A stretch of 64,000 nt of DNA from a virus: positions 16,092-80,091 of IMG/VR virus record IMGVR_UViG_3300005327_000002. One strand, given 5' to 3'. The translations under genes and the position numbers were made by a program. The notes under the pieces were generated by a model. That model was given only the letters and a program-made list of their open reading frames with translations, made no database searches and was not told the origin of the DNA. Below are positions 1 through 7,635 of the stretch, piece by piece; the first letter of the stretch is position 1, and each line of letters begins with the position of its first letter.

Positions 1-2
1 TG

Positions 3-701
3 GCCGACATGCTGGGCTCCAACGTCCTGCGGGAGCAGGGCCGCTCCGGCGGCGGCGTCATGCTGCGGGTCGCCTCCGACATGACCGCCCGCAAGTCGCT
101 GGAAGGCCTGGTGGACGACACGGACACGATCGTCAACGTCCCGCCGTACGTGCTGCGCCCCCTCACGGAGGAGGAGCTGCTGGCCGGGGCGGAGGAGGAG
201 AAGCAGCCGACCTACGGCGCCGGGTACGTCCTGGACGGCGCCCGGGCGCTGAAGTTCCGGGCGCTGAACGTCTCCCCGAAGATCATCACCGGGATGCTGG
301 ACGCCACCCACGAAGTGCTCACCGGGGACGGCTGGCAGGGCGTGGAGGGCATGCCCGTCCCGGCTGCCAAGGGCGACGCTGACGACGAAGACGGGGACGA
401 CGACTACGGGGACGGGGAGGACTGGGCCGACGACGCGGACGACGATGCGGACGACCCGCAGGAGGAGGCGGACGGACCGGCCACCGTGGCGGACGTCATC
501 CTGCGGGTGCTGGCCGACACGGACGACCCCATGCAGACCGCCGACATCGTCTCCGCCGTCCGGGCGCGCCTTGACGTCGGATCGGGGGCCGTGCAGAACA
601 AGATCAGCGACATGGCCCGCTCCGGGGAGATCGCCCGCCTCAAGCGCGGCCTGTACCGGCTGGCGAGCGTCTCGGGAGGTTCGAGTGGCGACGACGACTG
701 A
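3..701 (+). CDS. C-terminal part of a possible FtsK/TraB-like DNA translocase (5' end outside window)
   Basis: The frame is open to the left edge, so only the last 232 or so residues are seen and no start is assigned. Residues near the left end (LREQGR, a Gly-rich turn, VMLRVASDMTARKSLEGL) and the later YVLDGARALKFRALNVS segment resemble the end of the motor domain of FtsK/TraB-type ATPases. The Walker motifs would lie outside the window, so this is tentative. A strongly acidic Asp/Glu linker (about 34 residues) follows. The last 65 residues look like a winged helix (MQTADIVSAV ... NKISDMARSGEIARLKRGLYRL) and could recognise DNA. The next gene starts inside its 3' end. Confidence 0.45.
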   Translation, partial: ADMLGSNVLREQGRSGGGVMLRVASDMTARKSLEGLVDDTDTIVNVPPYVLRPLTEEELLAGAEEEKQPTYGAGYVLDGARALKFRALNVSPKIITGMLDATHEVLTGDGWQGVEGMPVPAAKGDADDEDGDDDYGDGEDWADDADDDADDPQEEADGPATVADVILRVLADTDDPMQTADIVSAVRARLDVGSGAVQNKISDMARSGEIARLKRGLYRLASVSGGSSGDDD

Positions 702-945
702 CAGGGCCTCCGGCGGGGGCTCCGACCGGTCCCACCGCCTGGCCCAGGTCCACCTGTCCTGGGTGCCGCCGACCACCGAAGTGGCCGCGTGCATCGGTGA
801 CACCCGCTTCGATGCCCAGATCGACGGGCGCGTTCCCTCCGGCCAGCTGCAGGCCCGCCTGCCGCAGGGCCTGCGCAAGGATCTGGCCCAGGTGTGCGCG
901 GGGTGCCGTGTCAGCACGTGCCAGTGGCGGGTACAGTCGGCGTAG
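685..945 (+). CDS. Small Cys-cluster protein, possibly WhiB-like
   Basis: An 86-residue protein that starts at GTG inside the end of the upstream gene, with GGGAGGT four bases before the start. One Cys (AACIGD) is followed about 34 residues later by C-AG-C-RVST-C. Four cysteines with a terminal CxxC resemble the iron-sulfur site of WhiB-like (Wbl) regulators, which phages of Actinobacteria often carry. The last spacing is CxxC-x4-C rather than the usual x5 and the G(V/I)WGG turn is not visible, so the Wbl call is a guess. It could equally be a small zinc protein. A bidirectional hairpin follows the stop. Confidence 0.5.
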   Translation: MATTTDRASGGGSDRSHRLAQVHLSWVPPTTEVAACIGDTRFDAQIDGRVPSGQLQARLPQGLRKDLAQVCAGCRVSTCQWRVQSA

Positions 946-966
946 TCGGTAGTTCGGTCGAAGCGG

Positions 967-1000
967 AGGCCGCCCCGGGGTCACAACCCCAGGGCGGCCT
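967..1000. terminator. Bidirectional hairpin between convergent genes
   Basis: Inverted repeat AGGCCGCCC / GGGCGGCCT around a loop, followed by TTTCG on the + side. It lies between the convergent genes ending at 945 and 981 and overlaps the last codons of the minus-strand gene. Like other hairpins in this window it lacks a long T tract. Confidence 0.7.
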
Positions 1001-1235
1001 TTCGCTTGTCCCGCTTCTGCCGGGCCCGGGCCGCCGACGTGGAGACCGCCGCACCCAGCCGGGCCAGGCAGGCCGGACCGGCGCCGGTCAGCTGGGAGTC
1101 CCGGGTGCGCAGCACGTGGCGGCAGTAGCGGCAGGTGCGGCGCGGGCCCAGGGCGGAGTTCCAGTCGTCCAGGGACACGCCGATGTCCTCCGGGCCGAAC
1201 AGGGTGTCCATCTCGGTGGTGTGGTCGTGCTGCAC
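981..1235 (-). CDS. Small zinc-ribbon protein, DUF6011-like
   Basis: An 84-residue protein. The GTG start (VQHDHTTEMD) is chosen because GGGGAGGA lies just upstream, while longer in-frame starts have none. The core CRYCRHVLRTRDSQ followed by GAGPACLARLG matches the pattern of DUF6011-type small zinc proteins of Streptomyces phages and hosts (CxxC, then a Gly-rich turn and a further Cys). The C-terminus is basic (ARARQKRDKRK). The family is common in actinophages but has no known function. It converges on the 685-945 gene. Confidence 0.65.
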   Translation of the reverse strand: MQHDHTTEMDTLFGPEDIGVSLDDWNSALGPRRTCRYCRHVLRTRDSQLTGAGPACLARLGAAVSTSAARARQKRDKRKAALGL

Positions 1236-1342
1236 GGGTCCTCCCCAGGGCGTGCTGGCGGCTGCTGGGGACCAGATTCGCACGGGGCGCCGTCGGCGGG
1301 CAGGTGCGCCGCCGATCCCGGGCCGCTGTCAGACCCTTGCCC

Positions 1343-1348
1343 TAGCGT
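1343..1348 (+). promoter_or_regulatory. -10 element TAGCGT of a leaderless promoter
   Basis: TAGCGT ends six bases before the ATG at 1355 and no Shine-Dalgarno sequence precedes that ATG. The expected transcription start therefore falls on or next to the start codon. No convincing -35 is visible. The same -10/6-nt/start layout recurs at several other genes in this window. Confidence 0.45.
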
Positions 1349-1354
1349 CCAACC

Positions 1355-1633
1355 ATGGTGCGCAACTGGCGAGTTATGGCCGTGGTGACCGGCCACGAGA
1401 CGAGACCCATCCTGCGCGGGGACGTGCAGGCGCCGACCGCCCAGGAGGCCCTGGAGGCCGTCCTGCCGGACGTGGAGGAGATGGTGACCGGCGCCATGGC
1501 CTGGGTCGGCCTGGAGGGCTCCCTGGAGTACACCGTGGCGATCCTGGAGCCCGGCTTCCGGGCCGGGGACAAGGCAGCCGCCCATCGGCGGGTGCGGACG
1601 GTGATGCTCCTGGAGGACCCGCTGGCGGCGTGA
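1355..1633 (+). CDS. Conserved small protein of unknown function
   Basis: A 92-residue acidic protein (VQAPTAQEALEAVLPDVEEMV, then WVGLEGSLEYTVAILEPGF). The alternation of helix and strand suggests a compact alpha/beta fold. I do not recognise the family. The start is the ATG placed six bases after a -10-like element, without a ribosome binding site, so translation may be leaderless. A perfect 14-bp hairpin follows the stop, so it looks like a single-gene transcription unit. Its neighbours are small genes on the opposite strand. Confidence 0.6.
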   Translation: MVRNWRVMAVVTGHETRPILRGDVQAPTAQEALEAVLPDVEEMVTGAMAWVGLEGSLEYTVAILEPGFRAGDKAAAHRRVRTVMLLEDPLAA

Positions 1634-1642
1634 GGACATGGA

Positions 1643-1678
1643 AGGGCCCGTCCCCCGGGGAAGTGGGGGACGGGCCCT
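1643..1678. terminator. Strong bidirectional hairpin terminator
   Basis: Perfect 14-bp stem AGGGCCCGTCCCCC / GGGGGACGGGCCCT with an 8-nt loop, directly after the stop at 1633 and facing the minus-strand gene ending at 1688. CTTTCTC follows on the + side. Confidence 0.8.
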
Positions 1679-1687
1679 GACCCTTTC

Positions 1688-1930
1688 TCAGGAAGGTTCG
1701 CGGGGCGGGTAGATCGGGGCGCCCTGCGGTTCCGGTGGACCGGGCCGCACGTGCACTCCTCCCCCGCCGCCGCTGCCGTGGTCGTCCGGCGCACGCCGTG
1801 GCGGCCTGTGCTGCTGGCCCTTCACGAACTGCGCGACGACCGCACGCAGCGCCGTGTAGACCAGCACCGCCACCCCCAGGCTGATCCCCAGCGCCAAGCC
1901 GGAGATCAGCAGGGACAGGGAGCCTTCCAT
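1688..1930 (-). CDS. Small single-pass membrane protein
   Basis: An 80-residue protein. The N-terminal half (residues 4-30, LSLLISGLALGISLGVAVLVYTAL) is one hydrophobic helix. It is followed by a short basic stretch (VKGQQHRPPRRAP) and a Gly/Pro-rich tail, which suggests an N-out, C-in membrane protein. The tail has no recognisable domain. Small membrane proteins of this type are common in actinophages, some of them lysis-associated, but nothing here points to a specific role. The ribosome binding site is weak. It sits upstream of the recT end, facing the hairpin at 1643-1678. Confidence 0.5.
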   Translation of the reverse strand: MEGSLSLLISGLALGISLGVAVLVYTALRAVVAQFVKGQQHRPPRRAPDDHGSGGGGGVHVRPGPPEPQGAPIYPPREPS

Positions 1931-2000
1931 CCGTCGATCATCCGATGATCAGCGCGCCGGAACGGGGAGCGTCCCCCGTGTGGCGCAGCGGTTCACCCGG

Positions 2001-2768
2001 CTAGTCCAGCAGCTCCGCCTCCATCGCGGGGCCCAGCTGCGCCCGGCCGCTGGCGGCGTCCAGGCGGACGGCGGAGGCCTGGACGACGGGCAGCGGGGGC
2101 AGGCGCTCCGTGGAGGTGGGAACCCAGCCCTCCAGGGAGCGGACCGCGCACTTCAGCCACATCTGGTCCTCCCAGCGCTGCCACGGGGACTTCGGGTTCT
2201 GCCAGCCCGCCGACATGGCGCGGCGCTTGTGTACGTCCCGCTTGTTGAGCACCACGACGCGGGACAGGCCGCCGGAGGCCAGCTGGGCGTAGGCGTAGAC
2301 CTTGACCAGCTCCCCGGGGTCGTCGTCCCCGTCGTAGGGGGTGTGGTCCGGGACGGCGCCCAGGGCGGGCTTGTAGCTGAACCGGTCGCGGGCGTGGACC
2401 ACCTCCGCGATCACGGCCAGCACGGCGCCGGAGTTGAAGATCCGGGAGACGATGCCCTTCCAGGACTCCGACCCGCGCACCTCCGACCCCTGGGGGATCA
2501 GGTAGAAGCGGTCCGTCCCGGGTTCGTGGCCCAGCCGGGCGGCCTCCATCAGCGCGGAGGCGAAGCTGACCGGGTTGCGGGCGGCGCACGCGGCCAGGTC
2601 CTCATTGCGGCGCAGCAGGCCCTGGGCCAGGCGCATCCACGTCTCCGGCCGGACGTGGGTGGGCAGGACGCTGGCGAAGTCGTCGGCGTAGGTGGTGATC
2701 ATCTGGGAGGCCGGGTTCTCCCGGCGGGCCAGGGCGCCGCCCACGCTGCGGTCGGGGCTGGTGGTCAT
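2001..2768 (-). CDS. recT: RecT-family single-strand DNA annealing protein
   Basis: A 255-residue protein with RecT family features. These are an N-terminal helical part (WMRLAQGLLRRNEDLAACAARNPVSFASALMEAARLGHEPG), the YLIPQG strand, WKGIVSRIFNSGAV, and the C-terminal KSPWQRWEDQMWLKCAVRSL helix. Length is normal for the family. RecT proteins bind single-stranded DNA made by a partner exonuclease and anneal complementary strands during phage recombination. The ATG overlaps the last four bases of the exonuclease gene, so the pair forms a classical exonuclease/annealing operon. The ERF protein at 17016-18059 is a second, unrelated annealing protein in the same window. Confidence 0.92.
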   Translation of the reverse strand: MTTSPDRSVGGALARRENPASQMITTYADDFASVLPTHVRPETWMRLAQGLLRRNEDLAACAARNPVSFASALMEAARLGHEPGTDRFYLIPQGSEVRGSESWKGIVSRIFNSGAVLAVIAEVVHARDRFSYKPALGAVPDHTPYDGDDDPGELVKVYAYAQLASGGLSRVVVLNKRDVHKRRAMSAGWQNPKSPWQRWEDQMWLKCAVRSLEGWVPTSTERLPPLPVVQASAVRLDAASGRAQLGPAMEAELLD

Positions 2769-3850
2769 GCCGGGCACTCCTTCGTGGGGCTGGTGGCGTG
2801 GCGCTGCAGGTGGTGGCCGGGCATCAGGGCCCGGGTGCGGCCGGTGCTGGCGCTGATCTGGCGGTAGGCGATGGTGTCGGTGCCGACCTTGGCGCGGCGG
2901 CCGCCGCCGATGCACAGCAGCACCTGGGAGCGGCGCAGGTTGGCCTCCTCCTCCGCGCGGGCGGAGCCGTTGACGGCGTCGGCGTAGGCGCGGGCCAGGT
3001 CGGGGTCCAGCTGGACGTCCTGCTCCGCGTCCGGGTCGGCGCCGGGCAGCAGCTCCTTCACGGCGTTCAGGGTGGCGCTGTGGCCGTCCAGGGGCGGCGG
3101 GGTGCCGTCCTGGAGGGACTGCACGAAGTCCTGCCCGGCGCGGCGCATCAGCTCCAGGTCCTCCTGGTCGGCCTCCACGCTGTAGTGGCGCAGGGTGTGG
3201 CCGGACATCAGGACGGCGATACGAGCGCGCTGAAGGCCCAGGATGTCCAGGTACCACAGCACCTGGCAGCGGTAGTAGACGGGGATCTGGTCGGTGCCCT
3301 CCTCCCCCCAGTCCTCCGACCGGTCGGACAGCTTGATCTCCAGCACCTCCCGGCGGCGGGCCAGGGTGGGGCAGGTGGGGCAGTGCTCGCAGCAGGGCCC
3401 GCAGTCGTCCGGGTCGCAGCAGGCGCGGGTGCACGACGGGCACGGGGAGCCCGGCGGGCACAGGCAGGAGCGGGCGCGGTGCAGGCCGCAGTCGCAGGCC
3501 GGGATCAGGATGCGGTCGGGGGAGCCGATCTGCCACGGGCGCTTCGGGTGGGCGCGCAGGGGGACGGGGAGCATCTGCCACTGGGGGTGCAGCTGGGCGT
3601 AGCGGTCGGCCACCACGGGTTCGATCAGGCGGCCCCACATCATGCGCTCGGAGTCCTCCTGGCCCAGGGAGCGCAGCGGGGGCAGGTCGTGGCCGGGCGG
3701 GACGGCCAGGATCGCGCGCTTCTTGTGCCACAGGGAGAAGGCCGACTCCCAGGGGGACAGGCCCAGGACGGCCGCGATCTCGGAGCCGCCGAGTCCGGCG
3801 GCGCGGGCGCGGTGCCAGTCGGGTGTGCCGTGCAGGGGTGCTGTCTTCAT
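2765..3850 (-). CDS. YqaJ / lambda-type recombination exonuclease with Cys-rich insertion
   Basis: A 361-residue PD-(D/E)XK nuclease. Visible motifs are WHRARAAGLGGSEIAAVLGLSP (residues 12-33), IGSPD with the metal-binding Asp at 112, VLEIKLS with Glu171 and Lys173, and YYRCQVLWYL with Gln196. This family degrades one strand of double-stranded DNA from its ends and works with RecT, encoded immediately downstream with a 4-bp overlap. Between the Asp and the ExK pair, residues 119-160 hold 13 cysteines in CxC, CxxC and CC pairs. I do not know such an insertion in lambda exonuclease, and it may bind zinc or an iron-sulfur cluster. The ATG follows a leaderless-type -10, so the pair may be transcribed apart from the capsid genes upstream. 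Confidence 0.88.
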   Translation of the reverse strand: MKTAPLHGTPDWHRARAAGLGGSEIAAVLGLSPWESAFSLWHKKRAILAVPPGHDLPPLRSLGQEDSERMMWGRLIEPVVADRYAQLHPQWQMLPVPLRAHPKRPWQIGSPDRILIPACDCGLHRARSCLCPPGSPCPSCTRACCDPDDCGPCCEHCPTCPTLARRREVLEIKLSDRSEDWGEEGTDQIPVYYRCQVLWYLDILGLQRARIAVLMSGHTLRHYSVEADQEDLELMRRAGQDFVQSLQDGTPPPLDGHSATLNAVKELLPGADPDAEQDVQLDPDLARAYADAVNGSARAEEEANLRRSQVLLCIGGGRRAKVGTDTIAYRQISASTGRTRALMPGHHLQRHATSPTKECPA

Positions 3851-3856
3851 GTCGTC

Positions 3857-3862
3857 ACCGTA
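3857..3862 (-). promoter_or_regulatory. -10 element TACGGT of a leaderless promoter for the exonuclease-recT pair
   Basis: On the minus strand TACGGT is followed by six bases (GACGAC) and the exonuclease ATG at 3850. No Shine-Dalgarno sequence is present. The preceding gene stops at 3886. A promoter here would let recombination genes be expressed independently of the late capsid operon. Confidence 0.45.
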
Positions 3863-3885
3863 GGTATCTGCTCGGACACTGCCGG

Positions 3886-4440
3886 TCAGGAGGTGCGGGC
3901 GGCGGCCGGGGGAGCGACGGCCCGCAGGGGCGGGGGCACCAGCTCGAAGGAGGCCTGTGCGCCGATGCACCCGCCCGCCGGGCCGATCTGCCGGACCTCC
4001 GACAGGCCGATGGCGTAGGGCTTCAGCGGGGCGCAGCAGGTCAGGGCCTGCTGGACCAGCAGTTCGTCCCAGGCGGTGTCCGCCGTGAAGGCGGTCATGT
4101 CGGCGCAGGGCAGGCCGTTCTTCGGCTCCGGCCAGCAGCGCACCACCCCGGCCTGCACCTCCCACACCTCCTGGCGGCGCACCCCGCAGGCCGCGCCGCC
4201 GAAGCCGCGCTGGGGCGGGAGGGCGTCGAAGCGGCGGCGGGCCAGGCGGATGAACGCGGTACCGGCGCCGGTGTCGCACTTGCAGTGGCAGCCGTAGGCC
4301 AGGGGGCCGCGCTGGCCGGGAATCCACCAGCAGCAGCACACGCCGCGCCCGGCGGCGGCCAGGGTGTCGCACAGGCACTGCAGGACGGCGCGCAGGACGG
4401 TCTCCGCGCGGGGGTCGCCCTGGATCGGGGGCTGGGTCAC
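3886..4440 (-). CDS. Probable head-tail connector or tail-completion protein, Cys-rich
   Basis: A 184-residue protein starting at GTG in a GTGA overlap with the stop of the upstream gene (4437-4440), which implies translational coupling. It begins TQPPIQGDPRAETVLRAVLQCLCDTLAAAG and contains unusually many cysteines (CCCWW, GCHCKCDTG, TCCAPL). Length, position after the adaptor-like gene and the alpha/beta start (a long helix then strands) fit a tail-terminator or connector protein, but I cannot identify the fold from sequence alone. It is the last virion-type gene before the exonuclease-recT pair. Confidence 0.55.
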   Translation of the reverse strand: MTQPPIQGDPRAETVLRAVLQCLCDTLAAAGRGVCCCWWIPGQRGPLAYGCHCKCDTGAGTAFIRLARRRFDALPPQRGFGGAACGVRRQEVWEVQAGVVRCWPEPKNGLPCADMTAFTADTAWDELLVQQALTCCAPLKPYAIGLSEVRQIGPAGGCIGAQASFELVPPPLRAVAPPAAARTS

Positions 4441-5351
4441 GTGGTCGTCTCCGGGGAGCAGCAGCGGGGGATGGGCGGGGCGTCCTTGATCCGGTCGAAT
4501 TCGGAGACGCCCCGGAAGGTCCAGCGGGGAAGGTCGGGGCTGTACAGGCGGGCGATCTGGCGGCGGCGCTGGCCGTTGGGACCGGGCGGGTTGACGATGT
4601 CCAGCCATTCGTCCGCCTCCGGCACGCCGGTGTCACCGGCGCCCGGGGTCAGGTCCCACTCCACCCCGTCGCGGGAGACCCGGGTGGCGCCCTTCAGGGC
4701 GCCTTCGCAGGAGGGATCGCACATGCGCCGATAGAGGGCGCAGGCCAGCGCGGAGACGGCCCGGATCGCGTCGGGGTCCGCCGCCGGGTCGATCCCCCGC
4801 AGGTAGCGCACGCAAAAGGACCCCTCCTGGGCGCAGGTGGCGCGGAAGTTCTGGGAGTGCGGCCAGCAGCCGTCCGTCCGGATCAGGCGGCCCTCCCCGT
4901 CCACCCACCAGTCGGCGGGGTCCAGCTCGCAGCCGTCCATCGTCACGGCCAGCACGCGGGCGACCGGCCCGGGCAGCGGCAGGGCGCACCCGACGTCGCA
5001 GGCGCAGGAGCACCCGCAGTTGTACATCCGGCCGTCGGCGACGTACGGGCGCAGCACCGGGTTGAAGTAGGAGCCCGCGCCGTAGGGCCCGCAGCCGACC
5101 GGCTGGCGGCACTGGGTGGGGCCGCAGGGTCTCAGCAGGTCTTCGCACAGCCCCCAGCGGAACGCGGTCAGCGCCCGCAGGCGGCTGGAGGCGATGGCCT
5201 GGGCGGACAGGGCGCGCCGTTCGCTGGCGGTCAGCTCCCGGTCCGGGCGGCCGGTGGTGATCTCCTCCCACGTGTCCGGCCAGTCGGAGCAACAGCACGG
5301 GTCGATTGGCCACGCGCAGCACGGCGTGGTCTCGGGTCCCCGGTAGGCCAC
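4437..5351 (-). CDS. Probable head-to-tail adaptor / connector protein, Cys-rich
   Basis: A 304-residue protein starting at GTG with GAGAGGAG upstream. The N-terminal part carries helices with clustered cysteines (CCAWPIDPCCCSDW, LLRPCGPTQCRQPVGCGPYG, CGCSCACDVGCALPLPGPV). The middle (VLAVTMDGCELDPADWWVDGEGRLIRTDG) and RYLRGIDPAADPDAIRAVSALACALYRRM resemble the helical head-tail adaptors of actinophages, where a strand-rich insert specifying a virion interface sits inside a helical adaptor. Assignment rests on this pattern plus its place between tail tube and the 3886-4440 gene. The high Cys content is shared with other virion proteins here. Confidence 0.55.
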   Translation of the reverse strand: MAYRGPETTPCCAWPIDPCCCSDWPDTWEEITTGRPDRELTASERRALSAQAIASSRLRALTAFRWGLCEDLLRPCGPTQCRQPVGCGPYGAGSYFNPVLRPYVADGRMYNCGCSCACDVGCALPLPGPVARVLAVTMDGCELDPADWWVDGEGRLIRTDGCWPHSQNFRATCAQEGSFCVRYLRGIDPAADPDAIRAVSALACALYRRMCDPSCEGALKGATRVSRDGVEWDLTPGAGDTGVPEADEWLDIVNPPGPNGQRRRQIARLYSPDLPRWTFRGVSEFDRIKDAPPIPRCCSPETTT

Positions 5352-5419
5352 GGGGGGCTCCTCTCGAACGTGGGAGCGCCCCGCCTCCGGGTCTCGGGTC
5401 CGGGTGGCGGGGCGCGGGT

Positions 5420-5461
5420 CCCCGGCCCGGCGCCTCCCCTGGTGTGGGCGCCGGGCCGGGG
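5420..5461. terminator. 15-bp hairpin after the tail tube gene
   Basis: Perfect inverted repeat CCCCGGCCCGGCGCC / GGCGCCGGGCCGGGG with a 12-nt loop, starting three bases beyond the stop of the tail tube gene on the minus strand. It probably attenuates transcription so that the tube protein is made in excess over the adaptor genes downstream. Confidence 0.75.
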
Positions 5462-5463
5462 TG

Positions 5464-6783
5464 CTACTTGGACGCCGCCCCGGCGGGGGCCAGCGCCGCC
5501 GGGGGCGCGGCGTCGGCCGGGATCGGCGCGTAGGTGACCTGGCACTGGGAGATGGACTTGCGCTTGGCCCAGGACGCGCAGACCCGGTAGCGGCCCGGGT
5601 ACTTGTAGTCGTGGGTCAAGGTCGCCTTGCCGGTGGACTGGGAGACCTTCGCGGAGGACGTCTGCTGGTCGCCCCAGTCGATCACCACGTCAACGTCCTG
5701 CTGCGGCGTCATCTTGTACGCCTGCGCGGGCAGGGTGACCTCCAGGCTGACGCGGTTGGGGTGGGTCGCGTCGTCGGCGGCCGTGAAGGCCAGCACCGGC
5801 TTGTCCCCGGTGGCCGGGTCCGGCAGCGGCAGGGGCAGCGGGCCGATCTGGCGGCAGACGGTGGGCTCCGTCTTGTCGCACACCTTGATCGTGACCGGGT
5901 CGGCCACGGTGCCCGCGTAGGTGTGGCTGACCGTGGTCAGCTCCGCGACGTCCTGGACCGGGGTTCCGTCGCCCCAGTCGACGGTGACCGGGCCCAGGCC
6001 CGCGTTGTCGGCCATCAGCCGCGCGGTGCGGCGGGGCGACTCCCCGTCCACGCCGGTGACCACCACGGTGGCGGGCTCCGGGATCGGGCGGGGCACCTCC
6101 TCGCAGTCGCAGGAGGCCTGTGGCGGCGGGAGCGTGACGATGCCCTCCCAGAACGGTTCGTCCAGGGCCGGGTCAAAGGCGTCCGGGAGCCCGGCCGGGA
6201 CGCCTTCGGACAGCGTGATCTGGTAGGGGCCCTTGCCCCAGCGGGTGCCCGTCTTCGTCCGGCCGGTCATGACGAAGGACACTTCGTCGGTGCCGCCCAT
6301 GGTCAGGTCGCCCGGGGTGCCGCCGGTCACCCAGGGGTAGACGCGGTAGTACCAGGCGCCCACGCCGTCCTCACCGGTGCAGGCGTCATTGCTGCCCCCG
6401 GCGGAGGCCCACACCTCCACGGCGTACCCGGCGGAGCACTCGATCTTGTTGTTGGCGAACAGGCCGATGACCTCACCGGTGGCGGGGTCGAAGGACGCGC
6501 GCAGGCCCGGGTTCATGATCCGGAAGCCGTCCATGCTGATCTGCGACCAGGTCACCTCCAGCGTGTGGAAGTTGACGGTGTCGCAGCCCGCGCGGGTGTA
6601 GCAGGGCTTGCCGTCGAAGCCGGTCTGGGTCCGGGTGTCGGCGGTGGTGACGTCGGCGGAGTCCGCGATGGTCGCAATGCAGCGGGAGACGACCGCGCAG
6701 GCCCCGTAGATCGGGCGCCCGCAGGCGTCCACGGGGGTGATCCGGACCACTTCCCACTGGTCCGGGATGAGACAGGTACCCAT
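5464..6783 (-). CDS. Probable major tail tube protein with C-terminal PKD-like domains
   Basis: A 439-residue protein. The first 220 residues (GTCLIPDQWEVVRITPVDACG ... WYYRVYPWVTGG ... KGPYQITLSEGVPAGLPDAFD) have the look of a tail tube protein with N-terminal strands and a late WYYRVYPWV strand. After a Cys-rich hinge, two Ig-like modules follow. The first has VTVDWGDGTP and VSHTYAG. The second has VDVVIDWGD and LTHDYKYPGRYRV. These are the WGDG and HxY signatures of PKD folds. Tube proteins of siphoviruses often carry surface Ig-like decorations that bind carbohydrate. It lies one gene downstream of capsid and is followed by a strong hairpin, consistent with abundant expression. Confidence 0.65.
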   Translation of the reverse strand: MGTCLIPDQWEVVRITPVDACGRPIYGACAVVSRCIATIADSADVTTADTRTQTGFDGKPCYTRAGCDTVNFHTLEVTWSQISMDGFRIMNPGLRASFDPATGEVIGLFANNKIECSAGYAVEVWASAGGSNDACTGEDGVGAWYYRVYPWVTGGTPGDLTMGGTDEVSFVMTGRTKTGTRWGKGPYQITLSEGVPAGLPDAFDPALDEPFWEGIVTLPPPQASCDCEEVPRPIPEPATVVVTGVDGESPRRTARLMADNAGLGPVTVDWGDGTPVQDVAELTTVSHTYAGTVADPVTIKVCDKTEPTVCRQIGPLPLPLPDPATGDKPVLAFTAADDATHPNRVSLEVTLPAQAYKMTPQQDVDVVIDWGDQQTSSAKVSQSTGKATLTHDYKYPGRYRVCASWAKRKSISQCQVTYAPIPADAAPPAALAPAGAASK

Positions 6784-6784
6784 G

Positions 6785-7609
6785 TCAGCCTCCAGGAGGT
6801 GGGGTCGGGGCGCAGGTCGGGAGGTTCACTACGGCGGCCAGGCAGTCGGCGGTGGCCACGAAGGTCCGTTCCGCGATGCCCAGGTGCTCATTGGTGGCGT
6901 GGTCCACGTCGGAGTTGGCGAAGGGGTTGCTGCGCCACAGCGTGACCTGGCCGGTGATCAGGACGGGCGTGGTCGTGGGGACCGGGTCCACCGCCGGGTC
7001 GGAGTACCCGGCACCGGCGACCACCGGGGTGCCCCAGGTCGTCTCCAGGCCGGTGGCGGTGCGCACCAGCATGTGCTGGCGGGTCATCTCCGGCACCAGG
7101 CGGACGGGGACGTGCAGGACGGGCCGCCCGGCGTAGTGACCGGCGGCCCAGGACTCCAGCAGGCCCAGGGCGCAGGCCAGCTGGGTGTCCCCGTCGGGCG
7201 GGGTGGGGACGGTGTGCAGGTCTTCGCGGGCCAGCTGGTCGCGCCAGAAGACCTGCTCCAGGCGGTACTGGTCGCCCCGGGACAGCTGCGCCAGGGCCTC
7301 CTGCCGGGAGTCGAAGCCGGGCTGCGTGCACACCGTCCCGGAGTGGACGGTGCGCGGGGCGCCGGTGACGCGCACCGGCCGGAAGGGGGTGAATTCCTTG
7401 TCCGACCCCTCCACCGGGCAGAAGCCGTCCAGGGAGCCGGTCTCCAGGTTGCAGTTGGGGCTCCAGTACTCCACGCCCCGTTCGAAGGTCCCGGCCGGGG
7501 GCGGCGCCCCTTCGGCCGCCTGGGAGGGCAGGCCGAAGGGGCGCGGCTGGGCCGCCGGGGGTGCCACCGTGAACCGGACATCGGTCCCCGGGATGGGCGG
7601 CGTGCTCAC
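6785..7609 (-). CDS. Virion structural protein of unknown role
   Basis: A 274-residue protein between the major capsid and tail tube genes; its stop at 6785 lies one base before the ATG of the tube gene at 6783. It contains VEYWSPNCNLETGSLDGFCP, SRQEALAQLSRGDQYRLEQVFWRDQL and a C-terminal LITGQVTLWRSNPFANSDVDHATNEHLGIAERTFVATADC segment. The mixture of strands and helices and the close spacing place it in the late operon. It could be a second capsid-shell component, a neck protein or a tube-related protein. I do not recognise the family, so only a structural role is proposed. A ribosome binding site (GGAGGAGTG-like) precedes the start. Confidence 0.5.
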   Translation of the reverse strand: MSTPPIPGTDVRFTVAPPAAQPRPFGLPSQAAEGAPPPAGTFERGVEYWSPNCNLETGSLDGFCPVEGSDKEFTPFRPVRVTGAPRTVHSGTVCTQPGFDSRQEALAQLSRGDQYRLEQVFWRDQLAREDLHTVPTPPDGDTQLACALGLLESWAAGHYAGRPVLHVPVRLVPEMTRQHMLVRTATGLETTWGTPVVAGAGYSDPAVDPVPTTTPVLITGQVTLWRSNPFANSDVDHATNEHLGIAERTFVATADCLAAVVNLPTCAPTPPPGG

Positions 7610-7635
7610 GGGTCACTCCTCCAGGTCGGCCCGGG

